NCBI GenBank assembly: GCA_034211275.1
Contig: JAXHTF010000013.1
Location: 1-64,000 of the forward strand
DNA length: 64,000 bases
From: Acidobacteriota bacterium
GTDB lineage: Bacteria > Acidobacteriota > Thermoanaerobaculia > Multivoradales > JAHZIX01
Direction of reading: 5' to 3'
Shown piece after piece: positions 15,152 to 23,824 of the stretch. The position numbers and the translations under genes are program-made. The notes below the pieces were generated by a model. The model saw only the letters and a program-made list of their open reading frames with translations, searched no databases and was not told the DNA's origin. The first letter of the stretch is position 1; each line of letters begins with the position of its first letter.

Positions 15152-17158
15152 ATGACCCGAGCAATAGAATCCAAGGCGGAGTTGCGGCAGCGAATGGTCC
15201 GGGAGCAGATCGCCGCCCGCGGCGTGCGCGACCCCCGAGTTCTCGAGGCGATGGAGAGAGTGCCGCGGGAGCTCTTCCTGCGGGAAGGGCTGGAGGAATT
15301 TGCCTACCAGGACACTCCCCTGCCCATCGAGTCCGACCAGACCATTTCCCAACCCTTCATCGTCGCCTACATGGCCCAGTGCCTGGAGCTCGAGCCCGAA
15401 GATCGGGTGCTGGAGATCGGTACGGGTTCGGGCTATGCCGCCGCGGTGCTGGCAGAGATCGCCAGCGAGGTCTACACGGTGGAGCGCTACGCCAACCTGG
15501 CCGAAAGCGCCACCGAGCGGCTGTGGCGCCTGGGCTATCGCAACATCCATGTGCTGCACGGGGACGGCAGTCGGGGTTGGCCGGAGCACGCTCCCTACCA
15601 AGGCATCGTGGTCGCCGCCGGAGGGCCGGAAGTGCCCCGGTCTTTGCGCCAGCAGCTCGCCGTCGGCGGGCGGTTGGTGATCCCCGTGGGGCCGACACCG
15701 CGGGCTCAACAATTGGTCTGCGTGACCCGCCTCAGCGAAGATCACTACCGTGAGGAAGAGCTTCTGCCGGTAGGATTCGTGCCGCTGGTAGGGGCCGAGG
15801 GATGGGGAGAGGGCGGCGAGCGCCCCGCTCGCGAGGCGGCGGAGACTGCTCCGGCGGGGCCCGAGGCCATCCCCCTGCCGCAGCTGGTGGCGCGTCACGG
15901 AGAGCCCTTCGGCGAGATCGCCGAAGCCGATCTGGACGCGTTGCTCGAGCGCATCGGCGATGCCCGGCTGGTGCTGCTGGGGGAGGCCAGCCACGGTACC
16001 AGCGAGTTCTACCGCCTGCGCGCCCGCATTACCCGCGAGCTGGTGGAGAAGAAGGGCTTCACCATCGTGGCGGCGGAGGCGGATTGGCCCGACGCCGCGC
16101 GCATTGATCACTACGTCCGCGACCTGGAACATTCGCCGCCGGATTGGATCGCCTTCACCCGCTTCCCCACCTGGATGTGGCGCAACCACGAATTCCGGGA
16201 GCTGGTGGATTGGCTGCGGCAGCACAACGCCGAGGTTCCCCGGGAGCGGCGGGTGGGCTTTTACGGCCTGGACCTCTATAGCCTGCACACTTCCATTGGA
16301 GCGGTGCTGGGGTATCTGGACGAAGTGGATCCGGAGGTCGCCGCCATCGCCCGTCGGCGCTACGGCTGCCTGACGCCCTGGGAGTCGGATCCGTCGACCT
16401 ATGGCTACGCGACCTTGACCCACAGCTACCGCTCCTGCGAGCAGGAGGTGGTGACCATGCTCCAAACGCTTCTGGGGCAGCGCCTGCGCTACATCCCGGA
16501 GGACGGCGAGCGCTACCTCGATGCGGTGCAGAATGCGCACCTCATCGCCAACGCCGAGCGCTACTACCGGATCATGTACTACGGCGGGCCGAAGTCCTGG
16601 AATTTGCGGGACAGCCACATGATGGAAACCCTGGAGCGCGTCCTGGAAGCTCGCGGGCCGGATGCGAAGGCGGTGGTCTGGGCCCACAATTCGCACCTGG
16701 GCGACGCCCGGGCGACGGAGATGGGAGTGCGCGGCGAGCACAACCTCGGGCAACTCTGCCGGCAGCGCTTCGGTGCCGAGGTCTACAACGTTGGCTTCGG
16801 CACCCACCAGGGGACGGTGGCGGCGGCCAGTGACTGGGGAGGCGAATTGGAGATCAAGCAGGTGCAGCCGTCCCTGGAGCGCAGCTACGAACGGCTGTGC
16901 CACGACTCCGGCGTCCCCCGCTTCCTGCTCCCCCTGCGGCCCGAGGGAGAGCTGCGCCGGCGGCTGATGGAGCCTCTCCTGGAACGCGCCATCGGCGTCA
17001 TCTACCGGCCGGAGACCGAGCTGGCAAGCCACTACTTCGCCGCTCACCTGCCGCGCCAGTTCGACGAATACGTCTGGTTCGACGAGACCCAAGCCCTCCG
17101 CCCGCTGGAAAGCCACGAGGTGGCGGGCCTGCCGGACACCTACCCCTTCGGTCTCTAA
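15152..17158 (+). CDS. Fusion: protein-L-isoaspartate methyltransferase plus erythromycin-esterase-like domain
   Basis: A 668-residue two-domain protein. Residues 1 to about 215 are a complete PCMT domain, which repairs isoaspartyl residues using S-adenosylmethionine. It shows the RQRMVREQIAARGV start, the QTISQPFIVAYM motif and the SAM loop VLEIGTGSGYAAAVLAE. After a Gly/Ala-rich linker (about 215-240), residues about 250-660 match the erythromycin esterase-like family (LLGEASHGTSEFYRLRARIT, VAAEADWPDA, VWAHNSHLGDA), with the conserved Glu and His residues of that fold. The esterase relatives are mostly of unknown substrate and should not be read as resistance genes. The upstream Shine-Dalgarno is GGGAGG (15139-15144). 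Confidence 0.88.
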   Translation: MTRAIESKAELRQRMVREQIAARGVRDPRVLEAMERVPRELFLREGLEEFAYQDTPLPIESDQTISQPFIVAYMAQCLELEPEDRVLEIGTGSGYAAAVLAEIASEVYTVERYANLAESATERLWRLGYRNIHVLHGDGSRGWPEHAPYQGIVVAAGGPEVPRSLRQQLAVGGRLVIPVGPTPRAQQLVCVTRLSEDHYREEELLPVGFVPLVGAEGWGEGGERPAREAAETAPAGPEAIPLPQLVARHGEPFGEIAEADLDALLERIGDARLVLLGEASHGTSEFYRLRARITRELVEKKGFTIVAAEADWPDAARIDHYVRDLEHSPPDWIAFTRFPTWMWRNHEFRELVDWLRQHNAEVPRERRVGFYGLDLYSLHTSIGAVLGYLDEVDPEVAAIARRRYGCLTPWESDPSTYGYATLTHSYRSCEQEVVTMLQTLLGQRLRYIPEDGERYLDAVQNAHLIANAERYYRIMYYGGPKSWNLRDSHMMETLERVLEARGPDAKAVVWAHNSHLGDARATEMGVRGEHNLGQLCRQRFGAEVYNVGFGTHQGTVAAASDWGGELEIKQVQPSLERSYERLCHDSGVPRFLLPLRPEGELRRRLMEPLLERAIGVIYRPETELASHYFAAHLPRQFDEYVWFDETQALRPLESHEVAGLPDTYPFGL

Positions 17159-17161
17159 GAA

Positions 17162-17193
17162 AAGGGGCTCCCCCCAGCCGGGAGGAGCCCCTT
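17162..17193 (-). terminator. Rho-independent terminator for the M36 protease gene
   Basis: AAGGGGCTCC (17162-17171) and GGAGCCCCTT (17184-17193) form a perfect 10-bp stem. Read on the minus strand it is followed by TTTTCTTA, so it terminates the gene ending at 17219. It also lies just after the plus-strand stop at 17158 and may work both ways. Confidence 0.8.
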
Positions 17194-17218
17194 CGAGACT
17201 TCCGCGAAGAGCGGAGCC

Positions 17219-19180
17219 TTACTTGCAGGTCTTGCGGCCCGACGGGCCCTTGCACTTCAGCGAGCAGCAGTCGTCGTCCACGCTGCAGGAGGCGCCCACG
17301 GGAGAGCAGGTGCCGCCACCGCAGTCGCTGTCGGCGCCGTCGATGAAGCCGTCGCAGTCGTTGTCGATGCCGTCATCACAGGTTGCCTCGGTGGGCTCCG
17401 TGATGGTGCAGCTGGAGCACTCCGGCGGCAGGGTGAAGGACTCGGTGACGGTGACGCTGCCACCGCCGAAGGGACCGCCGCCGCCGCTCACCGTGGCCGC
17501 AGCTCCATCACCAATACCGCTCGCAGCGAAGGATTCCCAGATCAGGCATTCGTCGCCGCTGCCGCTGGCGGCCTGCAGGATGCCGTCGCGCATGTCTTCC
17601 ATGGCCGGGCCGGAAGGCGTGAAGTTCATGCCGCCGACCACGTAATCCCACAGGGTGTCGATGCTGCGGCCGTTGTTCTGGAAGTTCTCGATCATCCGCC
17701 AGCAGGCGGAGGCGTAGATCTCGCCATCGAAGTGCACCGAGCCGCCGTCGAAGTCGCCATAAGTGCGGCTGTAGCTGTCGTAGGGCTCGGAACGGATGCC
17801 GTTGGGGTTGTTGTAGGAGTACTCGCCGACCACCGGGTTGAGGTTGGTGAGCAGCGAGCAGCAATCGCTCATGCCCTCACCGATGGCGCCGGACATGGGA
17901 CCGCTCATGTTGCCGATCATGCGCCAGGTCAGACCATGGCAGTACTCGTGCCAGACGATGTCCGAGTCCAGGTCGCCGTCGCGGTTGGGGCTCGAGAAGG
18001 TCCAAAGGTACATCTGCATGCGGCCCGGAGAGCCGTCAGACGGGGTGGAGAAGTTGGCGTTGTTGGTGCCGCCGCCGTCTTGAGCCTCGGCGTTGACGGC
18101 ATCGCCGCCGCTGCCGCCGTTGCCGAAGTTGTCGTTCTGGAAGTTGCCCACGCCCTCGACGAAGCCGTGGCTGTAGAGCTTGTCGTGGATGACGTTGTTG
18201 AGGAAGAAGAGGTTCTGCACCGCCACCGCCTTGTTGGTGTTGGTGGAGGGGCTCTGGCTGAGGTTGGCGGAGGTCAGGAAGTTGCCGTCCGTGACCGCGC
18301 TACCGCCCGCATCCGGGGAACCGCTGTTGTTGGTGTCGAGGTAGGCGTGAACGTTGTTGCCGGAGATGTTGACGGTGGTCTGGCTGCCGGAGAGCCAGCC
18401 GTTGGGCGACTCGGTGTTGCCGGCGCCGGGGCCGGACATCACGGTCTGGCTGCTGTTGCCCGGGTGATCCGGAAAGACGTTGTAGGAGTCGGTGTTGGTG
18501 CGCAGCTCCGAGCCTACGACCCGGCCCTGGCCGTTGACCAGGGTGTGGTGCAGGAGATTGTCCGCGTTGGACCAGGTCTCCACCAGGAAGCCCTCGACCA
18601 TGCGGTCGTTGGTCATGGGCACGGCCACCCGGGTGACCTTCGGCGAGCTGAAGAAGTAGTCGCCGCCGGAGAAGACGATGGTGTTGCCGAAGCTCTCGGT
18701 CTCGGCGAGCTTGCTCTCGAAGGCGGGGTGGTGTTCCGCCAGGGCCGAGTTGAGGGCATCCTGAGCGGTGATGCGGGCGGGCTGTACGCCCTCCACAGGC
18801 GGCGCCACCAAGTTCTCGATCAGGTGTACCAGCTCACCCTGGGCCCCTACCGTGGCCTTGAAGTAGCTGCCGAAGACCTCCAGGCCGCCGTAGTGCTGGA
18901 CGCCCCGCAGGTGGGTGAGGCCGGACTTCTCGGCCCGGGCCTCGCTGGCCACCACGAGGGTGCTGACGGTGGTGTCTTCGTGCAGGGCGGAGCGCAGGAA
19001 GTCGGCGACCACCGTTGCGGCAGCGGCCTGAGACGGCGCGGTGAGGGACTCACCGGGGGCCGAGCGGTAGACGCGGGGGTGGTCCACCCGCACATCGCCA
19101 GCGCTGCTGCTGAGTGGGCCCGCGGCCACCGGCAGGGCGACGAGGGCAATGGCTAGAAAAGAAAGAGTCCGTCGAATCAT
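17219..19180 (-). CDS. Secreted M36 (fungalysin-like) metalloprotease with MopE-like metal-binding tail
   Basis: A 653-residue exported peptidase. The signal peptide is residues 1-20 (LSFLAIALVALPVAAG). An N-terminal FTP-like propeptide region (about 40-160) is followed by the M36 catalytic domain. The zinc motif is HEYCH (His411, Glu412, His415), with the third ligand in GAIGEGMSDCCS. The last 75 residues are Cys-rich and include CDDGIDNDCDGFIDGADSDC, an Asp-rich repeat of the MopE / putative metal-binding type, and a CSVDDDCCSLKCKG knot. Such tails are common on secreted proteins of Acidobacteriota and Myxococcota. ATG 19180 starts the signal peptide and has GGGAGGA upstream; the longer frame does not. 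Confidence 0.87.
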   Translation of the reverse strand: MIRRTLSFLAIALVALPVAAGPLSSSAGDVRVDHPRVYRSAPGESLTAPSQAAAATVVADFLRSALHEDTTVSTLVVASEARAEKSGLTHLRGVQHYGGLEVFGSYFKATVGAQGELVHLIENLVAPPVEGVQPARITAQDALNSALAEHHPAFESKLAETESFGNTIVFSGGDYFFSSPKVTRVAVPMTNDRMVEGFLVETWSNADNLLHHTLVNGQGRVVGSELRTNTDSYNVFPDHPGNSSQTVMSGPGAGNTESPNGWLSGSQTTVNISGNNVHAYLDTNNSGSPDAGGSAVTDGNFLTSANLSQSPSTNTNKAVAVQNLFFLNNVIHDKLYSHGFVEGVGNFQNDNFGNGGSGGDAVNAEAQDGGGTNNANFSTPSDGSPGRMQMYLWTFSSPNRDGDLDSDIVWHEYCHGLTWRMIGNMSGPMSGAIGEGMSDCCSLLTNLNPVVGEYSYNNPNGIRSEPYDSYSRTYGDFDGGSVHFDGEIYASACWRMIENFQNNGRSIDTLWDYVVGGMNFTPSGPAMEDMRDGILQAASGSGDECLIWESFAASGIGDGAAATVSGGGGPFGGGSVTVTESFTLPPECSSCTITEPTEATCDDGIDNDCDGFIDGADSDCGGGTCSPVGASCSVDDDCCSLKCKGPSGRKTCK

Positions 19181-19599
19181 GGTCGATCCTCCCAAAACGG
19201 GTTCACTAAGGACGGCTCGCAGGTTGAAGCGCAGGATGGATTCTCGGCCACGAGAGTTTCCGAGCGCAGCGTCCGGCAAGCCCAAAGAACAGGGGTCTGC
19301 GGACCTTGGAATAGCAGCCGCTGCCGAGCACGGCGCAGGTGCTCACGGCGGCAAAAGCTCAATCAAGTGAATGAGACCGATCTGCAAGATAGCAGTGTTC
19401 TAGTGAGGGTGCAATGCATCCAGGGGCATTTTCCGAGAGGTGTAAGCATCTCTCGATGAGTATTTTAGTGCCTTGTCAGCAAGAATCAGTGTCTCGCGGA
19501 AGTTGCGTTCTGCTTCTCGATGAGTGGGCTGGGCGATCAGCCGCCATCGGGGGAGGGTGAAGAAGCCATGGGGCCTGGTTTGGAGGCTGGAGGGAAGTC
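19181..19599. other. Intergenic region, no gene seen
   Basis: About 420 bases between two minus-strand genes. It is less GC-rich than its surroundings around 19370-19470 and holds the promoter candidate at 19386-19414. No further gene or repeat was found. Confidence 0.5.
19386..19414 (-). promoter_or_regulatory. Promoter candidate for the M36 protease gene
   Basis: On the minus strand TTGCAC (19414-19409), 17 bases, TATCTT (19391-19386). It would give a leader of about 200 bases before ATG 19180. Confidence 0.4.
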
Positions 19600-20085
19600 T
19601 CAGAGCGCTCGGACCAGCCAGTCAAAGGCATCCTCCGCCACTCGGCCAACCTGGTGGCCATGCTCCCGAAGCCTCTCGGAGGCGATCCACGACGGGTGAG
19701 GGTTGCGGAAGAGCCAGACGTGGTGGGCGCCGAGGCAGGCGTCGGACCCTGGAGGAAGCAGGTCGGGGCCCTGGAGGCGCCGTAGGATCACCGTGCGGGG
19801 GCCGCCGAGACCATCGATGCGAACATGAAGATCCTCCCCCTCGGTCCAGGTTGCCAGAAGAGCAGCGCCGCCAGGACGCATCCGGAAGTCGGCGCTCAAG
19901 CTTCCCTCGTCGGTGCGCCGGATCTGCATCTCCAACGATCCACCCGGCGCATACCAGTTGCCCACGAGCTCGTTGCCACCTTCTCCACCCAGGATCAGGC
20001 GCTGGAACCTGGGCGACTCGCCCGCGCAGCCGGCGAGGAGGCTGCTGGTGAGCAGGAGGGTGGTGAGCGCTGAGAGGGTCCTCAT
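19600..20085 (-). CDS. Lipoprotein of unknown function
   Basis: A 161-residue predicted lipoprotein: the signal ALTTLLLTSSLLAGC ends in a good lipobox (LLAGC, Cys about 19). The mature part begins with ESPRFQRLILGGEGGNELVGNWYAPGGSLEMQIRR, a beta-rich segment of the kind seen in small lipid-binding or lipocalin-like domains, but no family is recognised. The start at 20085 is chosen because the lipoprotein signal begins there; the frame is open further upstream without signal character. It is divergent from the PLP decarboxylase gene. Confidence 0.65.
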   Translation of the reverse strand: MRTLSALTTLLLTSSLLAGCAGESPRFQRLILGGEGGNELVGNWYAPGGSLEMQIRRTDEGSLSADFRMRPGGAALLATWTEGEDLHVRIDGLGGPRTVILRRLQGPDLLPPGSDACLGAHHVWLFRNPHPSWIASERLREHGHQVGRVAEDAFDWLVRAL

Positions 20086-20217
20086 ATCTTCTTTAGACTC
20101 CGGAAAGCCGCCGCCGGTTCCGGCCGCCGGCTCGCTGTGTCCTCTAGAATGCTTCACGCCGGGACGAAGAGGGGCTTTGGATACCACGGGCCCAGCGGTT
20201 CTCGGCCGAGGAGCAGC

Positions 20218-21708
20218 ATGGGCGAGAACGATTCACAAGCCAGAGCGTCGGCCACCGGCCAGCGGCGGTATCCGCTGGAGCCTTCGGGAGACGAGATTCG
20301 GCGGCTGCTGGCGGTGGTGGGAGAGAGCATCGCCGAGCATCTCGACAGCCTCGGCGAGCAGCCTTCGGTGGATCTCGAGGGGAGCGCCGAGCTGGCGGAG
20401 TCGGTGCGGGAGGGCTGGCCGCCGGAGGTCGAGCCGTTGGAGCAGATTCTCCATCGGCTCTTTCATCGCCTGGCGCCCAAGAGCTTCAATACCGCAGGAC
20501 CGGGTTTCCTGGCCTACGTGCCCGGCGGCGGTCTCTTCTTCACCGCTCTGGCGGATCTCATCGCCGACTCCATCAACCGGTACACCACGGTGTGGAGCGC
20601 GGCGCCGGGGCTGGTGCAGTTGGAGATCAATGTCATCCGGTGGTTCTGTGCCATGGTCGGCTATCCCGCCACCGCCGGCGGTTTTCTTTCCTCCGGTGGT
20701 TCCATCGCCAGTCTGAGCGCGGTGGTGGCGGCTCGGCACAAACATCTCCCGGAGAATTTCCTGCGCGGTACCGCCTATGGATCGGATCAAACCCATCACT
20801 GCATCCACAAGGCCCTGCGCCTGGCCGGATTCCCGCCGCAGAATTTCCGCTCCATCCCGGTGGATGATGAGCAACGCATCCGTCTCGACGCCCTGGAGGA
20901 GCAGCTCGCCGCCGACCGGGCGGAGGGCTACCAGCCGTTCCTGCTGGTGGGCAACGCCGGCACCACCAACACCGGCGCCGTCGATCCGCTGCCGAGGCTG
21001 GCGGAAATCGCGCGCCACCACGGCCTGTGGCTGCACGCCGACGCCGCCTACGGAGGGTTCTTCGCCCTCACCGACCGTGGCCGGCGGGCGCTGGCGGGGC
21101 TGGAGCGGGCCGATTCCATCACCCTCGATCCCCACAAGGGTCTATTCCTCCCCTACGGCACCGGCTGCTTGTTGGTCCGCGATCTGGGCGCCCTCCATCG
21201 TTCCCACGCCGCCAGTGCGGACTACATGCCGGCGCTGCAGGAGGATCCCAACCGCATCGACTTTTCAGCGGTGTCGCCGGAGCTGTCCCGGGAGTTCCGC
21301 GGACTACGGGTTTGGCTGCCGATGAAGCTCCTGGGAGTCGAGCCGTTTCGCACCGCTCTCGACGAGAAGCTCGACCTGGCCCACTGGACTTGTGGTGAGC
21401 TGGCGAGGATCGAAGGGATCCGCATCGCCGCTCCGCCCCAGCTCTCGCTCCTGGCGTTCCGGTTGATCTTGGCTGGTGCCGAGGGGGAGCCACTGGCGGA
21501 GGACCTCCTCGACGCCGCCAATCGAGAGCTTCTGGATCGCATCAACCGTCGGGGCAGAGTGATGCTCACCGGCACCCGCCTCCACGGCCGCTTCGTGCTG
21601 CGCATCTGCATCCTGAGCTTCCGCACCCATCAGCGGAATCTGGAGCATCTCATCGAGGATTTACGGGCGGAGGTGGCGGAGCTCCGGCTCGAAGCGCGAG
21701 AGGGATGA
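20218..21708 (+). CDS. Pyridoxal-phosphate-dependent group II amino acid decarboxylase
   Basis: A 496-residue cytoplasmic enzyme of the aromatic-L-amino-acid / glutamate decarboxylase family. The cofactor-binding Lys is in LDPHKGLFLPYG (Lys about 307). HADAAYGGFFAL carries the Asp that pairs with the pyridine nitrogen, and GGSIASL lies near the phosphate site. Family members release CO2 from Trp, Tyr, DOPA, Glu or related amino acids; the substrate is not predictable here. ATG 20218 has GAGGAG eight bases upstream and gives the usual family length. The frame continues upstream to 20137 without a good start signal. Confidence 0.85.
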   Translation: MGENDSQARASATGQRRYPLEPSGDEIRRLLAVVGESIAEHLDSLGEQPSVDLEGSAELAESVREGWPPEVEPLEQILHRLFHRLAPKSFNTAGPGFLAYVPGGGLFFTALADLIADSINRYTTVWSAAPGLVQLEINVIRWFCAMVGYPATAGGFLSSGGSIASLSAVVAARHKHLPENFLRGTAYGSDQTHHCIHKALRLAGFPPQNFRSIPVDDEQRIRLDALEEQLAADRAEGYQPFLLVGNAGTTNTGAVDPLPRLAEIARHHGLWLHADAAYGGFFALTDRGRRALAGLERADSITLDPHKGLFLPYGTGCLLVRDLGALHRSHAASADYMPALQEDPNRIDFSAVSPELSREFRGLRVWLPMKLLGVEPFRTALDEKLDLAHWTCGELARIEGIRIAAPPQLSLLAFRLILAGAEGEPLAEDLLDAANRELLDRINRRGRVMLTGTRLHGRFVLRICILSFRTHQRNLEHLIEDLRAEVAELRLEAREG

Positions 21709-21886
21709 GCGAGGCACAGCTCGACGCCCCGTCGAGGCTACAAATTTGGGACGCCGGTCTGGGCTGAGAGGCAATGCCCGGATGGGCGGCGTTGGACCTG
21801 CTTCGGGGCGCTCTAGCCTCCTAACAAGTCTGCTAGACTGCCTTCTGGTGCCCGCTCATCGGGCCCGTTGAGAGAGGAGAAACCTT

Positions 21887-22072
21887 ATGCCGAGCTTAGG
21901 CGTTCCAGAGCTGATCGTCATCTTCCTGATCATCGTCGTGCTCTTTGGTGCCAGCCGCCTGCCCCAGATCGGCCGTGGGCTGGGCGAGGGCATCCGCAAC
22001 TTCAAGCGCAGCGTGAATTCCGACGACGACAAGCTCGAGGACAGCGACAACTCCAAGCAGCGCTCGTCCTGA
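21887..22072 (+). CDS. tatA: Sec-independent translocase subunit TatA/TatE
   Basis: A 61-residue twin-arginine translocase pore subunit. One transmembrane helix (LIVIFLIIVVLFGASRLPQIG, residues about 9-22) is followed by the FG..LP hinge, the amphipathic helix (GRGLGEGIRNFKRSVN) and an acidic tail. AGAGGAG (21873-21879) precedes ATG 21887. No tatC or tatB is nearby, so it is a solitary TatA, as often found. Confidence 0.9.
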   Translation: MPSLGVPELIVIFLIIVVLFGASRLPQIGRGLGEGIRNFKRSVNSDDDKLEDSDNSKQRSS

Positions 22073-22393
22073 ACCTTCCCCCCCGGGGCATCCCGCGCCT
22101 TCCCGCCGCTCCTGGCCGCTGAGTCCCGGGTCTTCCCGCGAGCGGCCGCCCCACATTTCTGCCCCTCTTTCTCGACTCCGAACGATCGCTTCGGTCGGCT
22201 CTTCGCCCAGCCGAAGAGTGGAGCGTGTCAGAACGGCCTCGAGTGCCAGGCGGGCACCGGGTTTCCGCGATCCGCAGGAACCCCCAAGGCAGGCGACCCC
22301 CGTACGCAAAGAAGCCCCTTACGCAAAGAACCCCGAGATGAGCGATGAGCTCATCTCGGGGTTCGTCTCCATCCGGAGAGGCCGGTCGTGTGG
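22073..22393. other. Intergenic region with terminator and short direct repeat
   Basis: This lies between convergent tatA and the lytic transglycosylase gene. It holds the 15-bp-stem terminator at 22329-22363, and just before it TACGCAAAGAA in two direct copies (22303-22313 and 22320-22330). No gene is seen. Confidence 0.5.
22329..22363 (-). terminator. Strong Rho-independent terminator
   Basis: AACCCCGAGATGAGC (22329-22343) and its exact complement (22349-22363) form a perfect 15-bp stem around GATGA. On the minus strand the stem ends in TT and CTTTG follows, 30 bases after the stop of the transglycosylase gene. It may also stop tatA transcripts. Confidence 0.85.
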
Positions 22394-23116
22394 TCAGTGG
22401 ACCAACAAGTCGCTGGCGGCGGACCCCTGCCAAAGATCCCGGTAGTGGCCGACGTAGATGGCGAGCACCTTGTCGACATAGCGCCGGGTTTCCCGGTAGG
22501 GCGGAATGCCGGCGAAGCGCTTCACCGCGTAGGGTCCGGCGTTGTAGGCCGCCAGGGCGAGCTCCAAATCCCCGCCAAAACGGTCCAGCTGGGCTCTCAG
22601 GTAGGTGGCCCCCTGTTCCAGGTTGAGGGTCGGGTTGTGCAGCTCCGCGACGGCATAGCCGGCGGTGGAGGGCAGAACCTGGGTCAGGCCGACGGCGCCC
22701 TTGGAGGACATGGCCCGGGGAGAGAAGTTGGACTCCACCTCGACCAGCGAGGCCAGCAGCAGAGGATCGACCCCGTGGGTCTTGGCCGCCTTGTAGATGT
22801 CGGTGCCGAAAGGCACGAACTTCAGCTGGTCTTCGAGAGCACCGTCACCGTTGAAGGCGCGCAGCAGCTCGAAGCTTTCCGAGCGCCGCTTGATGGCCTT
22901 GCGTAGGTCCTGGGAGAGGCGTAGGGAGGTGCCGCTGGCGGCTTCCTCGGCCTGGCCCAGCCAGCTGGAAAGTTCTTCCAGCGCAGCGATGTGGCGCTCG
23001 TCCGGCGGCGTGGGCCGCCAGGAGCTGTCGGAGGAGGAGGAGTATCCGCTCCCCGGAAGCAGAATCAGCCCCAGGGCTAGAGCGCCGGTGCAGATCTTCC
23101 AGAGTCGTGGAAACAT
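22394..23116 (-). CDS. Lytic transglycosylase (SLT domain), exported
   Basis: A 240-residue exported murein-cleaving enzyme. A signal segment (ICTGALALGLILLPGSGYS, residues about 9-27) precedes a helical region. The SLT domain covers about residues 115-230: LLLASLVEVESNFSPRAMSSKGAVGLTQVLPSTA with the catalytic Glu in VEVESNF, the GLTQ..P motif and LALAAYNAGP. It cuts the glycan strand with release of 1,6-anhydro muropeptides. ATG 23116 starts the signal peptide. Confidence 0.85.
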   Translation of the reverse strand: MFPRLWKICTGALALGLILLPGSGYSSSSDSSWRPTPPDERHIAALEELSSWLGQAEEAASGTSLRLSQDLRKAIKRRSESFELLRAFNGDGALEDQLKFVPFGTDIYKAAKTHGVDPLLLASLVEVESNFSPRAMSSKGAVGLTQVLPSTAGYAVAELHNPTLNLEQGATYLRAQLDRFGGDLELALAAYNAGPYAVKRFAGIPPYRETRRYVDKVLAIYVGHYRDLWQGSAASDLLVH

Positions 23117-23450
23117 TTCAGACACACTCCAAAGTGGTTTCTGACGCCAGTCTCGCAGAACTGGCGGTTGTTTGAAAATTGGCGGATCGTCGCGGCGGAG
23201 CATGGGGAGTATCGAGCTTGGATGGTGCGCCGGACGATCCACAAAGCCCTGGGTAGATACACCGAGGGCAGTAGTACTCGAAGGTCAGTTGATGCTAGAT
23301 CTGTGCCAAAAAGGAGAGGGGAGGGCGGCAACGAGGCGTGAAATTCGGCTGTCGGGAGGGCGGTGAGTCCCCGGATGCGTGGGGCAGGTCTGGAAGCGAA
23401 GGCTGGAAGTGTTGATAGGGCCAGAACTTAGGCCCACATCCTACGGGGGG
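23117..23450. other. Intergenic region, no gene seen
   Basis: This covers 334 bases between two minus-strand genes and contains the transglycosylase promoter region. No convincing promoter hexamers, sigma54 GG/GC element, repeat or small gene was recognised. Confidence 0.4.
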
Positions 23451-23732
23451 TCAGGCGTCGGTGGAACGGTTGCTCCGGCGGCGGGAACGCTTGGGGCTGG
23501 CGGAGAGATACTCGTCCGCTTCGATGCCGAGGTTGGAGACTTTGTTGCGCAGAGTGTTGCGGTGGATCCCCAGGGACTTGGCCGAGCGCCCGACACTGCC
23601 ATCATGGCATTTCAGGGAGGCGACGATGAACTGCCGCTCGAACTCTTTCCTGGCTTGTTCCAACGTCAGGCCGCGGCGTACCAGCTCATGGACGAGCGCG
23701 CCCATCCGGCCGTTCAGACTCTGCTCCTTCAC
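23451..23732 (-). CDS. Small Fis-type helix-turn-helix DNA-binding protein
   Basis: A 93-residue protein. The C-terminal half (VGRSAKSLGIHRNTLRNKVSNLGIEADEYL) is a Fis-family helix-turn-helix of the sort found at the end of NtrC-type activators. The N-terminal half is helical (LNGRMGALVHELVRRGLTLEQARKEFERQFI) and is a plausible dimerisation region. The start is GTG 23732; an internal ATG ten codons later is the alternative. There is no sigma54 AAA domain, so it acts as an independent nucleoid-like or regulatory protein. Target genes are unknown. Confidence 0.75.
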   Translation of the reverse strand: MKEQSLNGRMGALVHELVRRGLTLEQARKEFERQFIVASLKCHDGSVGRSAKSLGIHRNTLRNKVSNLGIEADEYLSASPKRSRRRSNRSTDA

Positions 23733-23824
23733 GCCTACCTCGCTTTCTCGAAAGACTCTTACAGTAGCACAGTCTTGTCTATCGTTGTAGGCCGAAGGAA
23801 GGCGCAGATGAGTCGGAAGGGGCG

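Noticed and set aside
14909-17116. 735-codon minus-strand frame opposite the PCMT fusion
   Set aside because: No recognisable motif and composition typical of a shadow; the plus-strand protein has two intact conserved domains.
15880-17158. Erythromycin-esterase domain as an antibiotic resistance gene
   Set aside because: The superfamily is broad and mostly of unknown function, and here it is fused to PCMT; resistance cannot be inferred.
22329-22363. Riboswitch or attenuator
   Set aside because: It is placed after the 3' ends of convergent genes and is a simple perfect stem with a T-rich tail on the minus strand.
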